DNA from: Acidobacteriota bacterium
Lineage (GTDB): Bacteria > Acidobacteriota > Terriglobia > Acidiferrales > UBA7541
DNA: 10,802 nucleotides
NCBI GenBank assembly: GCA_003131985.1
Contig: PKWH01000323.1
Location: forward strand, 7,797-18,598
Reading direction: 5' to 3'
The notes under the pieces are model-generated. The model saw nothing but the letters and a program-made list of their open reading frames with translations. It was not told where the DNA came from and did not search any database. The position numbers and the translations under genes were made by a program. This document shows, in pieces, positions 1-7,391 of the stretch. Positions within the stretch are counted from its first letter, which is position 1; each line of letters starts with the position of its first letter.

Positions 1-1290
1 TCCGGCGAACGCGCCGATTTTCTGCTGCGCCTGGCGCCAATCCTGCGCGCGGAGGTAGAAAAACAAGGCCTCTTGGACGTTTACGAGAAGATTGACCTGC
101 CCCTGGCCTCCGTACTAGCCCGTATGGAAGCCGCCGGGGTTCGCGTCGACAAAAATGAATTGGATATCATCTCCAAGAAAGCTCAAGAAGAGATCACGCG
201 CCTGGAAAAGGCCATCTACGATCTGGCTGGTTTCGAATTCACAATCAATTCTCCCCAACAGCTTGCCGAAGTGCTCTTCGACAAACTGAATCTGCAGCCG
301 CCGCGAAAAAGTCGCGTTAAATCGCGTTCTACCGCCGCGGAAGTGTTGAACGAACTCGCGCTGGTCCATGAATTACCCAAGAAGATCCTCGAATATCGCG
401 AGCTCGCAAAATTGAAATCCACTTATTCGGACGCTTTGCCCAAGCTGATTCATCCGGTCTCCGGCCGCCTGCACACGCGCTTTTCACAAACAGGCACGGC
501 CACTGGCCGCCTCAGTTCTTCGAATCCAAACCTGCAAAACATCCCGGTCCGCACTGAATTGGGACGCGAAATCCGCGCCGCCTTCATCGCTGCGCCGGGC
601 AACAAACTCCTTTCCGCGGACTATTCCCAAATTGAGTTGCGAATCCTGGCGCATCTTTCCGAAGACCCCGTCCTCGTCGAAGCCTTTCGTCGCGGCGAAG
701 ACATCCATTCTCGAACCGCACAGGAAGTTTTCGCCGTGGCGCCCTTCGCGCAAACGCCCGACCACCGTCGCGTCGCCAAAGTCATCAACTTCGGAGTGAT
801 TTACGGCCTTTCTGCGTTTGGCCTGGCGCAAAATCTGGGCATTGATACGCGAGAGGCTGCCAAATTCATAGCCGCCTATTTTGAACGCTACAGCGGCGTG
901 AAAAAATATCTCGATGCTCAAATTGCTGAGACCCGCAAAACAGGCTTCACCAAAACGATTTTCGGCCGCATCCGCCCCATTCCTGAAATCAATTCCCCGC
1001 AGCCCAACATGCGCAACTTCGCCGAACGCACCGCCATGAACACGCCAATGCAAGGCTCTGCCGCCGACTTGATCAAACTCGCGATGATCGAGTTGGACCG
1101 CCGCCTACCAAAAGATTTCAAATCGCGAATGATCCTTCAGGTTCACGACGAATTGCTTTTTGAAGGCCCGGAAGAAGAGATTCCGCGCCTCACCAAGCTG
1201 GTCAAAGAAGTGATGGAAAATGTTTACGCGCTCAGCGTCCCTTTGATCGTCGATACCAAGGTCGGTAACAACTGGCGTGACATGAAGTAG
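1..1290 (+). CDS. polA: DNA polymerase I, C-terminal polymerase part (5' end outside window)
   Basis: Family A DNA polymerase that fills gaps and replaces Okazaki RNA primers and excised repair patches in the cytoplasm. The frame is open from base 1, so the true start is off the left edge; 429 residues are visible against roughly 850-950 for whole PolA. Residues 1-24 look like the end of the 3'-5' exonuclease-like domain; the rest is the polymerase domain. All three catalytic motifs are intact: motif A DYSQIELR (619-642), the O-helix RRVAKVINFGVIYG (766-807), and motif C VHDE (1141-1152). The metal-binding Asp of motif A and the Asp-Glu of motif C are present, so it should be active. The O-helix has Phe at the position that sets dideoxynucleotide discrimination (Phe762 in E. 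coli), the usual bacterial state. The TGRLSSSNPNLQNIP segment is also typical. Whether the 5'-nuclease and proofreading domains are intact cannot be seen here. The family call is very secure. Confidence 0.97.
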   Translation, partial: SGERADFLLRLAPILRAEVEKQGLLDVYEKIDLPLASVLARMEAAGVRVDKNELDIISKKAQEEITRLEKAIYDLAGFEFTINSPQQLAEVLFDKLNLQPPRKSRVKSRSTAAEVLNELALVHELPKKILEYRELAKLKSTYSDALPKLIHPVSGRLHTRFSQTGTATGRLSSSNPNLQNIPVRTELGREIRAAFIAAPGNKLLSADYSQIELRILAHLSEDPVLVEAFRRGEDIHSRTAQEVFAVAPFAQTPDHRRVAKVINFGVIYGLSAFGLAQNLGIDTREAAKFIAAYFERYSGVKKYLDAQIAETRKTGFTKTIFGRIRPIPEINSPQPNMRNFAERTAMNTPMQGSAADLIKLAMIELDRRLPKDFKSRMILQVHDELLFEGPEEEIPRLTKLVKEVMENVYALSVPLIVDTKVGNNWRDMK

Positions 1291-1302
1291 AACATTTGTT
1301 TA

Positions 1303-1324
1303 TTCCGTATCCGGAACTTTTTTT
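1303..1324 (+). terminator. weak intrinsic terminator after polA
   Basis: Starting 13 bases after the polA stop, TTCCG (1303-1307) can pair with CGGAA (1312-1316) around a TATC loop. One C follows, then seven T residues (1318-1324). The stem is short (5 bp), so termination may be partial, but its position between polA and the rhodanese gene and the T-run fit a Rho-independent terminator. Confidence 0.45.
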
Positions 1325-1348
1325 ACTACTATTAACTCGCCGATTTTG

Positions 1349-1353
1349 AGGAG
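1349..1353 (+). promoter_or_regulatory. Shine-Dalgarno site that fixes the rhodanese start
   Basis: AGGAG lies seven bases before the ATG at 1361. The frame also contains an upstream TTG at 1346, but that would place this strong ribosome binding site inside the coding sequence, so the ATG is preferred. Confidence 0.75.
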
Positions 1354-1360
1354 AAGATAT

Positions 1361-1732
1361 ATGGACCACCCCGAAGGCTTCCTAAAGCTCGTCAAGGAAG
1401 CAAAAAAACGAATCAAAGAAGAGGACTATCGCGAAGTAAAAAAGAAAATCGACTCCGGCCACCCGCTGGTTCTAGTTGACACTCGCGAGGACAGCGAATG
1501 GTCTCGCGGCCACATTCCCGGCGCAGTCCATTTGAGCAAAGGCATCATCGAACGTGACATCGAAAAGGCCATCCCGGATAAAAGCTCGGAAATTGTGCTT
1601 TATTGCGGCGGGGGATTTCGTTCCGCCCTGGCCGCCGACAATCTTCAGAAAATGGGCTATAGCAACGTGATTTCAATGGACGGCGGCTGGCGCGGCTGGA
1701 CCGAATCCGGGTTTCCGGTAATCAAAGATTAA
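1361..1732 (+). CDS. single-domain rhodanese-like sulfurtransferase
   Basis: A 123-residue cytoplasmic protein with one rhodanese homology domain; it has no signal peptide or membrane segment. Rhodanese domains carry sulfane sulfur as a persulfide on an active-site cysteine and pass it to an acceptor such as cyanide, thiols or sulfur-relay proteins. Seen here: the LVDTRE strand and turn (residues 38-43), GHIPGA (50-55), the active-site loop CGGGFR (82-87) matching CxxGxR with Cys82 as the persulfide carrier, and the C-terminal GGWRGW segment (108-113). The first ~25 residues are a Lys/Glu-rich helix in front of the domain. Length is normal for stand-alone GlpE/PspE-type proteins. The start is set by AGGAG seven bases upstream. 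It sits 70 bases after polA behind a weak terminator and faces a tRNA gene. The physiological acceptor cannot be deduced. The family is secure; the exact role is unknown. Confidence 0.92.
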   Translation: MDHPEGFLKLVKEAKKRIKEEDYREVKKKIDSGHPLVLVDTREDSEWSRGHIPGAVHLSKGIIERDIEKAIPDKSSEIVLYCGGGFRSALAADNLQKMGYSNVISMDGGWRGWTESGFPVIKD

Positions 1733-1770
1733 GCTTCTCACGTGTTCCTCGGGTTCTCGAATTTCGGAAG

Positions 1771-1846
1771 TGGCTGGGGCGGGTGGATTCGAACCACCAC
1801 CGTCTGCATTAACAGTGCAGCGTCCTACCAATTGGACCACGCCCCA
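1771..1846 (-). tRNA. tRNA-Asn (anticodon GUU)
   Basis: On the minus strand the 76 bases fold into a complete cloverleaf. The 7-bp acceptor stem TGGGGCG/CGCCCCA is perfect, the D stem GTCC/GGAC is perfect, the anticodon stem CTGCA/TGCAG closes loop CTGTTAA, the variable loop is ACGGT, and the T stem GGTGG/CCACC closes TTCGAAT. The loop gives anticodon GUU, which reads Asn codons AAC and AAU. The discriminator base is G, as expected for tRNA-Asn, and the CCA end is encoded (plus-strand TGG at 1771-1773). It supplies asparaginyl-tRNA for translation. The gene stands alone, 38 bases from the end of the convergent rhodanese gene. No clear terminator or strong promoter was found beside it. Confidence 0.97.
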
Positions 1847-1923
1847 ACAGAGCCCCTCCAACCCCGTGCGCGGTCGCCGGAGCGAGGGCACTTCTCCCGT
1901 GAGCTTATCATGCAAGCCGGCCG

Positions 1924-1961
1924 CAACTGGCAGAAGGCGGTGGAAATGGCAGTTGGCAACT
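1924..1961. repeat. short CAACTG/CAGTTG inverted repeats
   Basis: CAACTGGCA (1924-1932) is an 8-of-9 inverted match to TGGCAGTTG (1947-1955). The right copy also forms a tight palindrome with the following bases, AGTTGGCAACT (1951-1961). It lies 80-115 bases upstream of the tRNA-Asn gene. It could be an operator or a chance arrangement; nothing else supports a function. Confidence 0.3.
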
Positions 1962-2069
1962 AGTGGCATCCAAACGATCAGCACAGGAAAGATTAGTGCG
2001 GAACGAATAGTGGGCCCTGAACACTTAATACTGGTAGGACTGGCCAAACGGAAGTGAATTTTGAAGAAG

Positions 2070-2135
2070 AAAGCCGAGGGAAGGAAGCCGGCCCAGCCCT
2101 CAATCCCCGAAGGGATCCTCGGCTTTCCTTCCCTC
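2070..2135. repeat. long inverted-repeat element with alternative pairings, upstream of uvrA
   Basis: The purine-rich arm 2076-2091 pairs with the pyrimidine-rich arm 2119-2135. There are 11 perfect pairs (2076-2086 with 2125-2135), one bulged T at 2124, then four more pairs (2087-2090 with 2120-2123) and a G-T pair. Inside sits a 5-bp apical hairpin ATCCC/GGGAT (2103-2107 with 2112-2116) with a CGAA loop. AAGCCG occurs twice in the left arm (2071-2076 and 2085-2090), so a competing 10-bp helix can form between 2070-2079 and 2117-2126 that excludes the first. No T-run follows on the plus strand, so it is not a standard terminator in the uvrA direction. It could be a structured RNA leader, a small RNA, or a dispersed intergenic repeat. 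Confidence 0.6.
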
Positions 2136-2317
2136 TGACGTTAATACGAATCGCACGCCGAGAACCAAAGCTATCATGCTGAAAACACTAGCCTTTAATA
2201 TTAACCGGCGAGTAAAAAATCCAGAGAACTGCTAAAATTTGCTGCCTGCCCCTTCGCAAGGATGGCTCGTTGTTTTGCCTTATTTTCGACTCTCCCCACC
2301 GCGAGACAGGCCTCAAC

Positions 2318-2347
2318 TTGACCTCAGCAAGTCCACCTTGCTATGTT
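2318..2347 (+). promoter_or_regulatory. candidate sigma-70 type promoter for uvrA
   Basis: TTGACC (2318-2323, five of six matches to the -35 consensus) is separated by 18 bases from TATGTT (2342-2347, four of six matches to the -10). Transcription would start near 2354, giving an untranslated leader of about 66 bases before the ATG at 2420. This is a pattern match only. I saw no convincing LexA-type box near it, so SOS control of this uvrA is not supported. Confidence 0.35.
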
Positions 2348-2419
2348 GGTAGATTACCTTGTGCGAGTTATGCCCGGTGTCTGGCATTCGGCACCTTGCG
2401 GCAGCAGTCCGTTCTCACG

Positions 2420-5251
2420 ATGAGCCTAAAGAAAATCGTCATCCGGGGCGCCCGGCAGCACAACCTAAAAAACATCCACCTGGAAATCCCTCGCAATGCC
2501 CTCACAGTGGTCACGGGGCTTTCCGGTTCGGGCAAGTCCTCGCTCGCCTTCGACACGCTTTACGCCGAGGGACAGCGCCGCTACGTCGAGTCCCTGTCAG
2601 CCTATGCCCGACAATTTCTTGACCAGATGGAACGGCCGGATGTCGATTCGATCGAAGGACTTTCGCCGTCTATCGCCATCGAACAGAAAACCACTACGCG
2701 GTCCCCGCGTTCGACCGTAGGCACGATTACCGAAATATACGACTACCTGCGGGTGGTCTACTGCGCCATCGGCACGCCGCACTGCCCCAAGTGCGGAAAG
2801 CCCATCGCCCGCCAGTCCACGGAACAAATTGTGCAGGCGGTTTCGGCACTGAAACCGGAGGAACGCATCATGGTGCTGGCCCCCGTGGTGCGCGGCCGCA
2901 AGGGTGAATATAAAAAAGAACTCGAAAAATATGCCAAGGAAGGTTACGTCCGAGCTCGCGTCGATGGCGAACTCATAAATTTGGACGAGCCCATCCCGCT
3001 GGACCGGCGGAAGAATCACACAATAGAAATTGTCGTTGACCGCCTGCTGCTGAAAAACGGCATCGCGCAACGCCTCGAGCAATCGGTGGAAACCGCGTTG
3101 AAGCTTACCGGCGGGCTCGTGACCATTGCTGTCGTCGGTGGCGAAGAACACGTGTATTCCGAAAAGCTAGCCTGTCCGGATTGCGGTATTTCCGTTCCGC
3201 AGCTCGAACCACGATCGTTTAGTTTTAATTCTCCTTACGGCGCTTGCACCGAATGCCATGGCTTGGGCTCGAAATATGATTTCGATCCGGCCAAGGTGAT
3301 CGTGGATTGGAGCAAGCCGCTTTTTGAGGGAGGACTCGGTCCCGGCTCGGGCTCGGGATCCTTGCAGCGCACGTTGCGCATTGCCGCTGCCGCCCATGGA
3401 TTCGATCTCGACATTCCGTTCGAAAAGCTGCCACGAAAAACACAAAACCTGATACTCCATGGCAATCCTTCCAATGGAGGTTCGAGCAAGGGTCTCAACT
3501 TCCAAGGCGTTCTGGGCCATCTCGAGAGCAGCCTGGAAGAGTCCAAATCGGATAATTATCGCGAATGGATTGCGCAATACTTGTCTCCCGCGCCTTGCGC
3601 CGCTTGTAATGAGCGCCGTCTGCGTCCCGAGAGCCTGGCTGTAAGAATCGCCGGCCTCTCCATCGCGGACTTCACATCGTTGCCTCTCTTGCAAGCGCGT
3701 GCCGCCGTCGATAAAATCCGCGGCCAGTTAACTTTGCGCCAAAGGAAAATCGCCGGCCGTCCGCTAAGCGAGATTGCAGAGCGACTCGAGTTCCTTCTCA
3801 ACGTTGGTCTCGGTTACCTAACCTTGGACCGTTCGGCCGCAACTCTTTCGGGTGGTGAAGCGCAGCGCATTCGCTTGGCCACGCAGATCGGCTCGCGCCT
3901 GCGCGGAGTACTCTACGTGCTCGACGAACCGTCGATCGGTTTGCACGCCCGTGACAATGGCCGCCTGCTCAGTACGCTCGAAACCTTGCGCGATCTCGGC
4001 AATACGGTGCTTGTTGTCGAGCATGACGAGGAGACCATCCGTCGCGCAAATTACGTGGTGGATCTCGGCCCCGGTGCGGGAAAAGCCGGCGGACATTTGG
4101 TAGCGGCAGGACCGCCTGATGAAATCGCTGCGAATCCTGACTCGCTCACCGGCCAATATCTCTCTGGGAAAGTTACGATTCCGGTCCCCGAGCACCGTCG
4201 CAGCCCGAACGGAAAATCCCTCGTAATTCTCGGCGCGCACGGCAACAATCTCAAGAACATCGATGTCACTTTTCCGCTGGGCCTGCTAACCGTCGTAACC
4301 GGAGTCTCCGGGTCGGGAAAATCCACATTGGTAAATGACATCCTCTACCGTGCGTTGGCTGCAAAACTTTATCGCTCCATGGAAAAGCCCAGCGCGCACC
4401 GCGCTATCGAAGGAATCGAATACATTGACAAGGTCGTTCAAATCGACCAGGCGCCCATAGGCCGCACGCCGCGTTCGAACCCCGCCACCTACACCGGAGT
4501 CTTCGCGCCCATTCGCGAAATCTTTGCCATGCTGCCGGAATCGCGCGAACGCGGCTACCGTCCCGGCCGGTTCAGCTTCAACGTGAAAGGCGGTCGCTGC
4601 GAAGCGTGCCATGGCGATGGACTGCGCCGAATCGAGATGAATTTCCTTCCCGATGTTTACGTCACTTGCGAAGTCTGCCGCGGCAAACGCTATAACGCCG
4701 AGACGCTCGCCGTGCGTTACAAAGGCTATTCCATCTCCGACTTGCTCGACCTTCCCATTGAAGATGCGCTGAAAGTGATGGAGAACATTCCCTCGATTCA
4801 GCTGAAACTGCAAACGTTGGTCGATGTCGGCCTCGGTTACATTCAGCTTGGCCAGTCGGCAACCACCCTTTCCGGCGGCGAAGCGCAACGCACAAAACTC
4901 GCTCGCGAACTTTCTCGCCGCCAAACGGGCCGCACGCTTTACATTCTCGACGAGCCCACCACTGGCCTTCATTTCGATGACGTAAAAAAACTAATGGGCG
5001 TTCTGAACCGTCTGGTTTCACTGGGCAACACCGTCCTAATCATCGAACATCATCTCGACGTGATTAAGCAGGCCGATTGGATCATCGATCTGGGCCCCGA
5101 AGGCGGCGAGGACGGTGGCCGCATCGTCGCGCAAGGAACGCCCGAGCAGGTTGCGCGCGTGAAGAAATCTTACACCGGCCAGATCCTCGCCCGCGCATTG
5201 AACGGCAACGGATCGAATGGCATTCTAGCCAACGGAAAGCGCGCGAGCTGA
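2420..5251 (+). CDS. uvrA: excinuclease ABC subunit A (UvrA)
   Basis: Damage-sensing ATPase of nucleotide excision repair: a UvrA dimer finds bulky lesions, loads UvrB and leaves. It acts on DNA in the cytoplasm. The 943-residue length and start MSLKKIVIRGARQHNLKN are standard. Both ABC ATPase modules are complete: Walker A GLSGSGKS (33-40) and GVSGSGKS (628-635); signatures LSGGEAQR (476-483 and 817-824); Walker B ending LDEP (501-504 and 843-846). The zinc modules are intact, with Cys252/255/276/279 in the first and Cys727/730/750/753 in the second; a further CPKC pair is at 122-125. The frame stays open 50 codons upstream to a TTG at 2270, but that extension has no homology-like character and the ATG at 2420 gives the family N-terminus. 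No clear Shine-Dalgarno precedes the ATG. The last ~16 residues form a Gly/Asn-rich tail. A membrane protease gene follows after 7 bases, suggesting co-transcription. Confidence 0.97.
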   Translation: MSLKKIVIRGARQHNLKNIHLEIPRNALTVVTGLSGSGKSSLAFDTLYAEGQRRYVESLSAYARQFLDQMERPDVDSIEGLSPSIAIEQKTTTRSPRSTVGTITEIYDYLRVVYCAIGTPHCPKCGKPIARQSTEQIVQAVSALKPEERIMVLAPVVRGRKGEYKKELEKYAKEGYVRARVDGELINLDEPIPLDRRKNHTIEIVVDRLLLKNGIAQRLEQSVETALKLTGGLVTIAVVGGEEHVYSEKLACPDCGISVPQLEPRSFSFNSPYGACTECHGLGSKYDFDPAKVIVDWSKPLFEGGLGPGSGSGSLQRTLRIAAAAHGFDLDIPFEKLPRKTQNLILHGNPSNGGSSKGLNFQGVLGHLESSLEESKSDNYREWIAQYLSPAPCAACNERRLRPESLAVRIAGLSIADFTSLPLLQARAAVDKIRGQLTLRQRKIAGRPLSEIAERLEFLLNVGLGYLTLDRSAATLSGGEAQRIRLATQIGSRLRGVLYVLDEPSIGLHARDNGRLLSTLETLRDLGNTVLVVEHDEETIRRANYVVDLGPGAGKAGGHLVAAGPPDEIAANPDSLTGQYLSGKVTIPVPEHRRSPNGKSLVILGAHGNNLKNIDVTFPLGLLTVVTGVSGSGKSTLVNDILYRALAAKLYRSMEKPSAHRAIEGIEYIDKVVQIDQAPIGRTPRSNPATYTGVFAPIREIFAMLPESRERGYRPGRFSFNVKGGRCEACHGDGLRRIEMNFLPDVYVTCEVCRGKRYNAETLAVRYKGYSISDLLDLPIEDALKVMENIPSIQLKLQTLVDVGLGYIQLGQSATTLSGGEAQRTKLARELSRRQTGRTLYILDEPTTGLHFDDVKKLMGVLNRLVSLGNTVLIIEHHLDVIKQADWIIDLGPEGGEDGGRIVAQGTPEQVARVKKSYTGQILARALNGNGSNGILANGKRAS

Positions 5252-5258
5252 AACTTCG

Positions 5259-6197
5259 ATGAATCCTGACGAAAATAATTTGTTCGAGAAAGAACCCACG
5301 CCGTCCTCCAATCAATCCGGAGCGGTTGACTCTTCGCCTGTCGCCTTACCCGCCGAATCACCGCTAACCGAATCAGGCGACATTGCGGGGCCACCCAATG
5401 CCTCAGAACATCTTCCCCCCGTCATCAATCCCGTCCCGGAAGATTTTCGCGTGCCCTGGGGTTGGGCAGATTTAGCCGCTTTCGTGGTACTCGCCATCGC
5501 GGGTTTTCTCCTTCTCAGCCTATTGATCAGCACGGGCCTCGCGATATCGGGCGTTGACATTCGCCGCCTCCAAAAATCTCCGCACGAAGTAATCCTGCTG
5601 AACATATTGATTCAAGTGATTCTCGATTTAGGACTCATCGCCTATCTTGCGGTTCAGATGCGGGTGCGATTTCGTTCACCTTTCTGGCACACCGTCGGCT
5701 GGCGCAAAATCGAGACGGGTCGGTTCCCGCGAGCCGCTGTTTATTTTGGACTGGTTCTCGCCGGTTTTTTCCTGTCAGTGATTGTCTCGCTGGGCTCCGC
5801 ATTATTCCCCCCGAAGAAAGATTTGCCCATAGAAGTTCTGTTTCAGGATCGCAATACAACGCTTTTGTTTATGCTGATCGCTGTTTTCCTCGCTCCTTTG
5901 GTTGAGGAGACCATCTTCCGCGGCTATATTTATCCTGTAATCGGTCGCGGCTTTGGAATGGTCTGGGGAATCGTAGCTACCGGTACACTTTTTGGCCTGT
6001 TACATGCCGAGCAATTGTGGGGCGGATGGGGACAGATCGCTCTGCTGGTTCTCGTCGGAATTGTACTGACGTTTGCGCGCGCGGTTTCGCGAACTGTCGT
6101 CACAGGTTTTGTGATTCACACGAGCTATAATTCAATCCAGGTTATCGGGCTTCTTATTGCAACGCACGGTCTGCGTCATATGTCGGGCCTGCATTAA
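5259..6197 (+). CDS. CPBP-family intramembrane glutamic protease
   Basis: A 312-residue inner-membrane protein of the CPBP (Abi/CAAX protease Rce1-like) family. Such enzymes cleave peptides within or near the membrane; some process prenylated proteins or peptide pheromones, and many bacterial members have no known substrate. Residues 1-65 are polar and Pro/Ser-rich, probably disordered. Hydrophobic segments follow at about 70-97, 111-133, 160-183, 200-216, 233-248, 258-272 and 280-302. The catalytic signature is intact: EETIFR (216-221, EExxxR), FGLLH (245-249) and HTSYN (287-291), which give the paired glutamates, the arginine and the two histidines and the asparagine expected of the active site. 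It starts 7 bases after the uvrA stop with only a weak ribosome binding site, so translation may be coupled to uvrA. Its substrate is unknown; CPBP proteins can serve in bacteriocin immunity or stress signalling, but nothing nearby supports either. Confidence 0.88.
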   Translation: MNPDENNLFEKEPTPSSNQSGAVDSSPVALPAESPLTESGDIAGPPNASEHLPPVINPVPEDFRVPWGWADLAAFVVLAIAGFLLLSLLISTGLAISGVDIRRLQKSPHEVILLNILIQVILDLGLIAYLAVQMRVRFRSPFWHTVGWRKIETGRFPRAAVYFGLVLAGFFLSVIVSLGSALFPPKKDLPIEVLFQDRNTTLLFMLIAVFLAPLVEETIFRGYIYPVIGRGFGMVWGIVATGTLFGLLHAEQLWGGWGQIALLVLVGIVLTFARAVSRTVVTGFVIHTSYNSIQVIGLLIATHGLRHMSGLH

Positions 6198-6235
6198 TCC
6201 TGTTCGAACCGGCGTTCAGAAACCCTGAGCTTCTC

Positions 6236-6239
6236 GGAG
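6236..6239 (+). promoter_or_regulatory. Shine-Dalgarno site supporting the TTG start of mtnA
   Basis: GGAG ends seven bases before the TTG at 6247, an ideal distance. The nearest in-frame alternative is a GTG at 6256, which would be about 16 bases away, and the first in-frame ATG (6376) would remove the start of the fold. The TTG is therefore the best start. Confidence 0.65.
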
Positions 6240-6246
6240 ATAACAA

Positions 6247-7320
6247 TTGCACACGGTGGAACCAATTCGATGGACGTCCGAGGGCGTCGTTCTGCTGGAC
6301 CAACGCAGGCTGCCCAGCGAAGTGATCCATCACACCTACACCGATTATCGTGATCTCGCCAAGGCCATCAAGGACATGGTCATTCGCGGAGCGCCAGCCA
6401 TCGGTGTTGCCGCAGCCATGGGCATCGCGCTCGCCGTTCAGAGGTCCAAAGCAAAATCGCTCGAAGAATTGCGCGCCGAGTTTCCAGTTATCTGTGGAAC
6501 GTTCGCGCACACTCGCCCCACCGCCGTTGATTTATTTTGGGCCATCGAGCGCTTCAAACTTCGCTTCGAAGACCTCGCGCGCCCGGCCTCCAATGACGAT
6601 GCCGCAGCGCTGGAACGGATCCGCACCGAGCTGGTGAAGGAAGCCCTAAAGGTTCACGAAGAGCGCCGCGAAGGCGACAAGAGCATCGGACGCTTCGGCG
6701 CCGAACTCCTGCCCAAGAGCGGCCGCGTAATGACCCAATGCAACGCCGGCGCCCTTGCAACCGCCGGCATCGGCACCGCCTTGGGAGTCATCCGCATGGC
6801 GATAGAAGGCGGCTACCGAATCGAAGTGATCGTCCCGGAAACCAGGCCATATCTGCAAGGGTCGCGCCTCACTGCCTGGGAACTTCACCAGGACCGCATC
6901 CCCCTCACTTTGATTACCGACAACATGGTCGGCCATTTCTTGAAGACCGGCGGCGTGGGAGCCGTAGTAGTCGGCGCCGACCGAATTGCCCGTAACGGCG
7001 ACACCGCAAACAAAATCGGCACCTACGGGATCGCCGTCATCGCCCGTGAAAATAGCGTGCCGTTTTACGTAGCCGCCCCGCTTTCCACCATCGACTACTC
7101 CCTCTCTTCCGGCGATCAAATTCCCATCGAAGAGCGCTCTGAAGAAGAAGTAACGCATCTCGCCGGCGTGCGCATCGCGGCCGACGTCCGCGCCGCACAT
7201 CCTGCTTTCGACGTCACGCCCGCGCGCTACATCACCGCCATCATCACCGAACGCGGCATAGCCCGCCCCCCATTCGAAGCGTCGCTTAACGAATTTGCGA
7301 CTCCTCGCTCAGCCCATTAG
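6247..7320 (+). CDS. mtnA: S-methyl-5-thioribose-1-phosphate isomerase
   Basis: Converts 5-methylthioribose-1-phosphate to 5-methylthioribulose-1-phosphate in the methionine salvage pathway, which recycles the methylthioadenosine left by polyamine synthesis and other SAM-dependent reactions. It is a cytoplasmic enzyme of the eIF2B-alpha/MtnA fold. The 357-residue length is normal. Family hallmarks: RGAPAIG (47-53), the TQCNAGALATAG segment with the catalytic-type Cys165, ETRPYLQGSRLTAWEL (198-213), VGADRIARNGDTANKIGTYG (242-261) containing the catalytic-type Asp245 and the Asn-Lys pair at 255-256, and VTPARYIT near the C-terminus. The paralogous ribose-1,5-bisphosphate isomerases and eIF2B subunits differ in these segments, so mtnA is favoured. 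It uses a TTG start backed by GGAG. It lies 49 bases after the CPBP gene on the same strand; other methionine-salvage genes are not in this window. Confidence 0.95.
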   Translation: MHTVEPIRWTSEGVVLLDQRRLPSEVIHHTYTDYRDLAKAIKDMVIRGAPAIGVAAAMGIALAVQRSKAKSLEELRAEFPVICGTFAHTRPTAVDLFWAIERFKLRFEDLARPASNDDAAALERIRTELVKEALKVHEERREGDKSIGRFGAELLPKSGRVMTQCNAGALATAGIGTALGVIRMAIEGGYRIEVIVPETRPYLQGSRLTAWELHQDRIPLTLITDNMVGHFLKTGGVGAVVVGADRIARNGDTANKIGTYGIAVIARENSVPFYVAAPLSTIDYSLSSGDQIPIEERSEEEVTHLAGVRIAADVRAAHPAFDVTPARYITAIITERGIARPPFEASLNEFATPRSAH

Positions 7321-7365
7321 CCCTCCATTTCCCGAAAGCCCGGAGAGCTGCCCGAGGTTCAAACG

Positions 7366-7378
7366 AGAGAAGTTCTCT
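7366..7378. repeat. 13-base dyad upstream of the TPR-protein promoter
   Basis: AGAGAAGTTCTCT is a perfect odd palindrome (AGAGAA-G-TTCTCT) lying where the -35 region of the next promoter would be (the -10 begins at 7395). The spacer is too short for an RNA hairpin, so an operator is more likely than a terminator, or it may be chance. Confidence 0.3.
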
Positions 7379-7391
7379 TCCTCCGTCGCGG

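Larger units (their letters stand above)
1847..2419. other. gene-poor intergenic stretch between tRNA-Asn and uvrA
   Basis: About 570 bases with no open frame that resembles a protein or has a convincing ribosome binding site. It should hold the tRNA promoter (minus strand, near 1847-1930, not clearly recognisable) and the uvrA promoter. Notable contents are the small CAACTG/CAGTTG inverted repeats at 1924-1961, the strong structured element at 2070-2135, a perfect 10-base AT palindrome TTAATATTAA at 2195-2204, a TAAAAT -10-like hexamer at 2233-2238 without a good -35, and the better promoter candidate at 2318-2347. Confidence 0.6.

Noticed and set aside
1998..2024. Two GAAC words near 2001-2023 and GTTC words near 7357-7375 as possible LexA boxes
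   Set aside because: The spacings (about 14 and 11 bases) do not match known LexA operator spacings such as the alphaproteobacterial N7 form, so SOS control is not claimed.
1673..2047. Minus-strand 124-codon open frame
   Set aside because: It runs straight through the tRNA gene and into the antisense of the rhodanese gene; it has no protein-like domain.
1742..2057. Overlapping plus-strand open frames of 73 and 95 codons
   Set aside because: They are translations through the antisense strand of the tRNA-Asn gene (the familiar GGFEPP-like string) and then through intergenic DNA; there is no ribosome binding site.
2262..2321. 19-codon small open frame starting MARCF upstream of uvrA
   Set aside because: The purine-rich bases directly abut the ATG, leaving no room for a Shine-Dalgarno site. 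It also starts upstream of the best promoter candidate, and nothing else supports a leader peptide.
2270..2419. 50-codon N-terminal extension of UvrA from a TTG
   Set aside because: The family begins at MSLKKI (2420). The extension is Cys/Pro/Ser-rich without UvrA similarity and would swallow the candidate promoter.
4286..4972. Long minus-strand open frame (228 codons) inside uvrA, plus similar ones inside polA and mtnA
   Set aside because: These are shadow frames caused by GC-rich third positions of well-supported genes; they show no independent protein features or ribosome binding sites.
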